Source of the DNA: JARDZI01 sp041639705
Lineage (GTDB): Bacteria > Bacillota > Clostridia > Clostridiales > Caloramatoraceae
NCBI GenBank assembly: GCA_041639705.1
Contig: JBEQBT010000234.1
Span: forward strand, 1 to 5,412
Direction: 5' to 3'
DNA length: 5,412 nucleotides
Positions 5,002 to 5,412 of this stretch are shown here, piece by piece. A program made the translations under genes and the position numbers. The first letter of the stretch is position 1, and every line of letters begins with the position of its first letter. Below the pieces are notes generated by a model, which searched no databases, was not told the origin of the DNA, and saw only the letters and a list, made by a program, of their open reading frames with translations.

Positions 5002-5412
5002 AGGTAATACTTAAAACCGATGTTAAGGGACTTGGGAAAAAAGGAGATATAATTAATACTTCTGATGGATATGCAAGAAACTATTTATTTCCAAAGGGAG
5101 TTGCTACTGAGGCTACTGAGGGGAATTTAAAAGTACAGGAAGCCTTTAAGGCAAAGGAAGCTAAGAAAAAGGCAGAGGAAGCAGATAATGCAAAGGAACT
5201 TGCAAAGAAGATTTCATCATTGTTCATCACAATTAGTGTTAAGACTGGTGAAAATGGGAAGCTTTTTGGTTCAATTACTTCAAAGGATATTGCTGAGGAG
5301 CTTAAATTGCAGCATGGCATTGATATTGATAAGAAAAAATTTGCATTAGATGAAGCAATAAAAACTGCAGGGGAATATAGTGTAGAAGTTAAGGTATATC
5401 CAGAAATTGCAG
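4998..5412 (+). CDS. rplI: 50S ribosomal protein L9, 3' end cut by the window
   Basis: L9 binds 23S rRNA near the L1 stalk and helps keep the reading frame. The window holds 138 codons plus one base, out of about 147-150 expected, with no stop. The N-terminal domain (1-40) has the signature GLGKKGDIINTSDGYARNYL (11-30) followed by FPKG. A long charged connecting helix (about 41-74) is rich in Lys, Glu and Ala. The C-terminal domain starts near 77 and includes KLFGSIT (88-94) and GEYSVEVKVYPEIA at the edge. ATG 4998 overlaps the gdpP stop by 4 bp (ATGA), with AAGGAGAG (4981-4988) 9 nt upstream, so translation is probably coupled to gdpP. Related genomes often carry the replicative helicase dnaB or a Lon-type protease next; that is outside this window. 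Confidence 0.95.
   Translation, partial: MKVILKTDVKGLGKKGDIINTSDGYARNYLFPKGVATEATEGNLKVQEAFKAKEAKKKAEEADNAKELAKKISSLFITISVKTGENGKLFGSITSKDIAEELKLQHGIDIDKKKFALDEAIKTAGEYSVEVKVYPEIA

Noticed and set aside
5081..5320. Reverse-strand open frame of 79 codons
   Set aside because: It is the complement of the Lys/Glu/Ala-rich rplI helix region, giving a Ser/Ala/Phe-rich sequence typical of an antisense shadow.

Overview
This window looks like a chromosomal segment of a low-GC Gram-positive bacterium of the class Clostridia. The evidence is the AT-rich composition, strong AGGAGG-type ribosome binding sites, the gene set and its order. All genes lie on the + strand, and every one can be placed in a known family. 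I see no insertion sequence, phage gene, CRISPR array, tRNA or rRNA, and no sign of horizontal transfer.

Layout. (1) Positions 1-446 hold the 3' end of an MscS-type mechanosensitive channel gene, followed 2 bp later by a small DUF951 gene with a TTG start. (2) Positions 447-528 hold a TATAAT box and then a predicted leader RNA. It has a hairpin, a bulge with CCG and an outer stem reaching the ribosome binding site, which matches the known S6:S18 autoregulatory element. (3) Positions 529-1538 are the conserved rpsF-ssb-rpsR cluster (S6, single-stranded DNA-binding protein, S18), closed by a strong intrinsic terminator at 1545-1576. (4) Positions 1577-1676 form an intergenic gap with a weak promoter candidate. 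(5) Positions 1677-5412 hold a second run of genes: a small MazG-like protein, a polytopic DUF2232 (YybS-like) membrane protein, the c-di-AMP phosphodiesterase GdpP, and rplI (L9). rplI overlaps gdpP by 4 bp and is cut by the window end.

How they work together. The first block supplies ribosomal proteins and a DNA-maintenance protein. S6 and S18 form a heterodimer in the 30S subunit and probably feed back on their own mRNA through the leader. The second block joins cyclic-di-AMP turnover (GdpP) to a membrane protein of unknown function and to L9. c-di-AMP controls potassium and osmolyte balance in Firmicutes. An osmotic-release channel at the left edge and GdpP in the same neighbourhood is therefore suggestive, but the order is an old conserved one and may not be functional.

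This is mostly an ordinary conserved housekeeping region. The points most worth a second look are the S6:S18 leader, the MazG-like protein lacking half of the usual metal-binding motif, and the gdpP-rplI translational overlap. I found no convincing undescribed system.
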